14,999 bases of DNA from Dokdonella_A sp937902695 (GTDB lineage Bacteria > Pseudomonadota > Gammaproteobacteria > Xanthomonadales > Rhodanobacteraceae), in contig JBEHYO010000088.1 of NCBI GenBank assembly GCA_048498135.1, positions 1-14,999 of the forward strand, read 5' to 3'. Below are positions 14,573 through 14,999 of this stretch, in pieces. The notes beneath the pieces were generated by a model, which worked only from the letters and a program-made list of their open reading frames with translations, did no database searches and was not told the DNA's origin. Within the stretch, counting starts at the first letter, position 1; each line of letters opens with the position of its first letter. A program made the translations under genes and the position numbers.

Positions 14573-14974
14573 TCAGATTTTTCGCAGCGCGCGATCGAGG
14601 CTCCACGGGCCCGCGCCGGCGGCCGAGAAATACAGGAACACGAAGCAGTAGAACACCGCCGCCTCGCCCTGATTGACGATCGGCCAGAATCCCTGCGGCG
14701 CGTGCGCCATGAAGTACGCGAACGCCATCTCGCCGGACAGGACGAACGCCACCGGTCGCGTAAAAAGCCCGACGAGGATCAGCGCACCGCCGAAGAACTC
14801 GAGCACGCCCGCGAACCCGAACAGCGACATCAGCTCGACCTTGTGATCGCCCGCGCCGGGAAAGCCGAACAGCTTCATCGCGCCGTGCTGCATGAAAAGG
14901 AAGGCCACGACGATGCGCAGGACGCTCAGTAACGCGGGCGACCATCGGGACCAGAACGCGCTCACTTCGGACAT
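14573..14974 (-). CDS. DoxX-family inner-membrane protein
   Basis: Small integral membrane protein of the DoxX/DoxD-like family, 133 aa. Seen: four hydrophobic segments (about residues 14-33, 48-70, 73-92 and 104-120), and near the first one the family-typical RIVVAFLFMQHGAMKLFGFPG. LEFFGGALILVGLFTRPVA links segments 2 and 3. Family members are often annotated as quinol oxidase subunit-like, but most have no proven function; links to thiol/redox stress are known for some. ATG 14974 has GGAG six bases before it, a good site. It converges on the SDR gene. Its promoter must lie at or beyond the right edge of the window. Confidence 0.9.
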   Translation of the reverse strand: MSEVSAFWSRWSPALLSVLRIVVAFLFMQHGAMKLFGFPGAGDHKVELMSLFGFAGVLEFFGGALILVGLFTRPVAFVLSGEMAFAYFMAHAPQGFWPIVNQGEAAVFYCFVFLYFSAAGAGPWSLDRALRKI

Positions 14975-14999
14975 GAGTGTCTCCGTTGACGTTGTGGGG

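Noticed and set aside
13569..14945. 458-codon minus-strand open frame over the SDR and DoxX genes
   Set aside because: It has no recognisable motif and overlaps two well supported genes. It is a product of high G+C.
1..14999. tRNA, rRNA, CRISPR array, insertion sequence or prophage
   Set aside because: No cloverleaf with a CCA end, no regularly spaced direct repeats, and no transposase, integrase or phage protein was seen on either strand.

Overview
The window is a G+C-rich (roughly two thirds G+C), gene-dense bacterial chromosome segment. A vitamin B12-dependent ribonucleotide reductase split into NrdJa and NrdJb, a YD-repeat/RHS protein, ATTCCCGC...GCGGGAAT palindromes and Lys/Ala-rich histone H1-like proteins all point to a gammaproteobacterium, perhaps of the Xanthomonadales/Lysobacterales. 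That placement is inference. I see no tRNA, rRNA, CRISPR array, insertion sequence or phage module.

Left part (1-3025, + strand): the 3' part of a large YD-repeat/RHS gene cut by the window edge. It shows signs of a frameshift near base 28 and carries a lower-GC, non-conserved C-terminal tip with no immunity gene after it. Next come four leftward genes (3037-8151). From upstream to downstream they are a DegQ-type periplasmic protease, a PstS-like substrate-binding protein with an unusual Lys/Ala/Pro tail, a YigB-like HAD phosphatase and an M17 aminopeptidase. The last three are tightly spaced and probably form one operon. An inverted pair of REP-like palindromes separates them from degQ.

Centre (8152-12596, + strand): a 454-base divergent intergenic region holds a candidate promoter, two NrdR-box-like sites 32 bp apart and a terminator-like hairpin with a U-run. 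It leads into nrdJa. Between nrdJa and its partner nrdJb lie two small, extremely basic histone H1-like genes. All four are co-directional. nrdJb carries a run of nine A at the boundary between its TSCPD-type domain and its Cys-rich tail. That run contains a textbook slippery heptamer, and the -1 frame stops almost at once. This unit, which puts DNA-precursor synthesis beside DNA-binding proteins, is the most interesting part of the window.

Right part (12768-14974): a small secreted protein of unknown function; an ArsR-type repressor gene divergent from an SDR oxidoreductase gene, with a near-perfect palindrome over the predicted SDR -10 box; and a convergent DoxX-family membrane protein. The repressor/SDR pair looks like a self-contained regulated switch.
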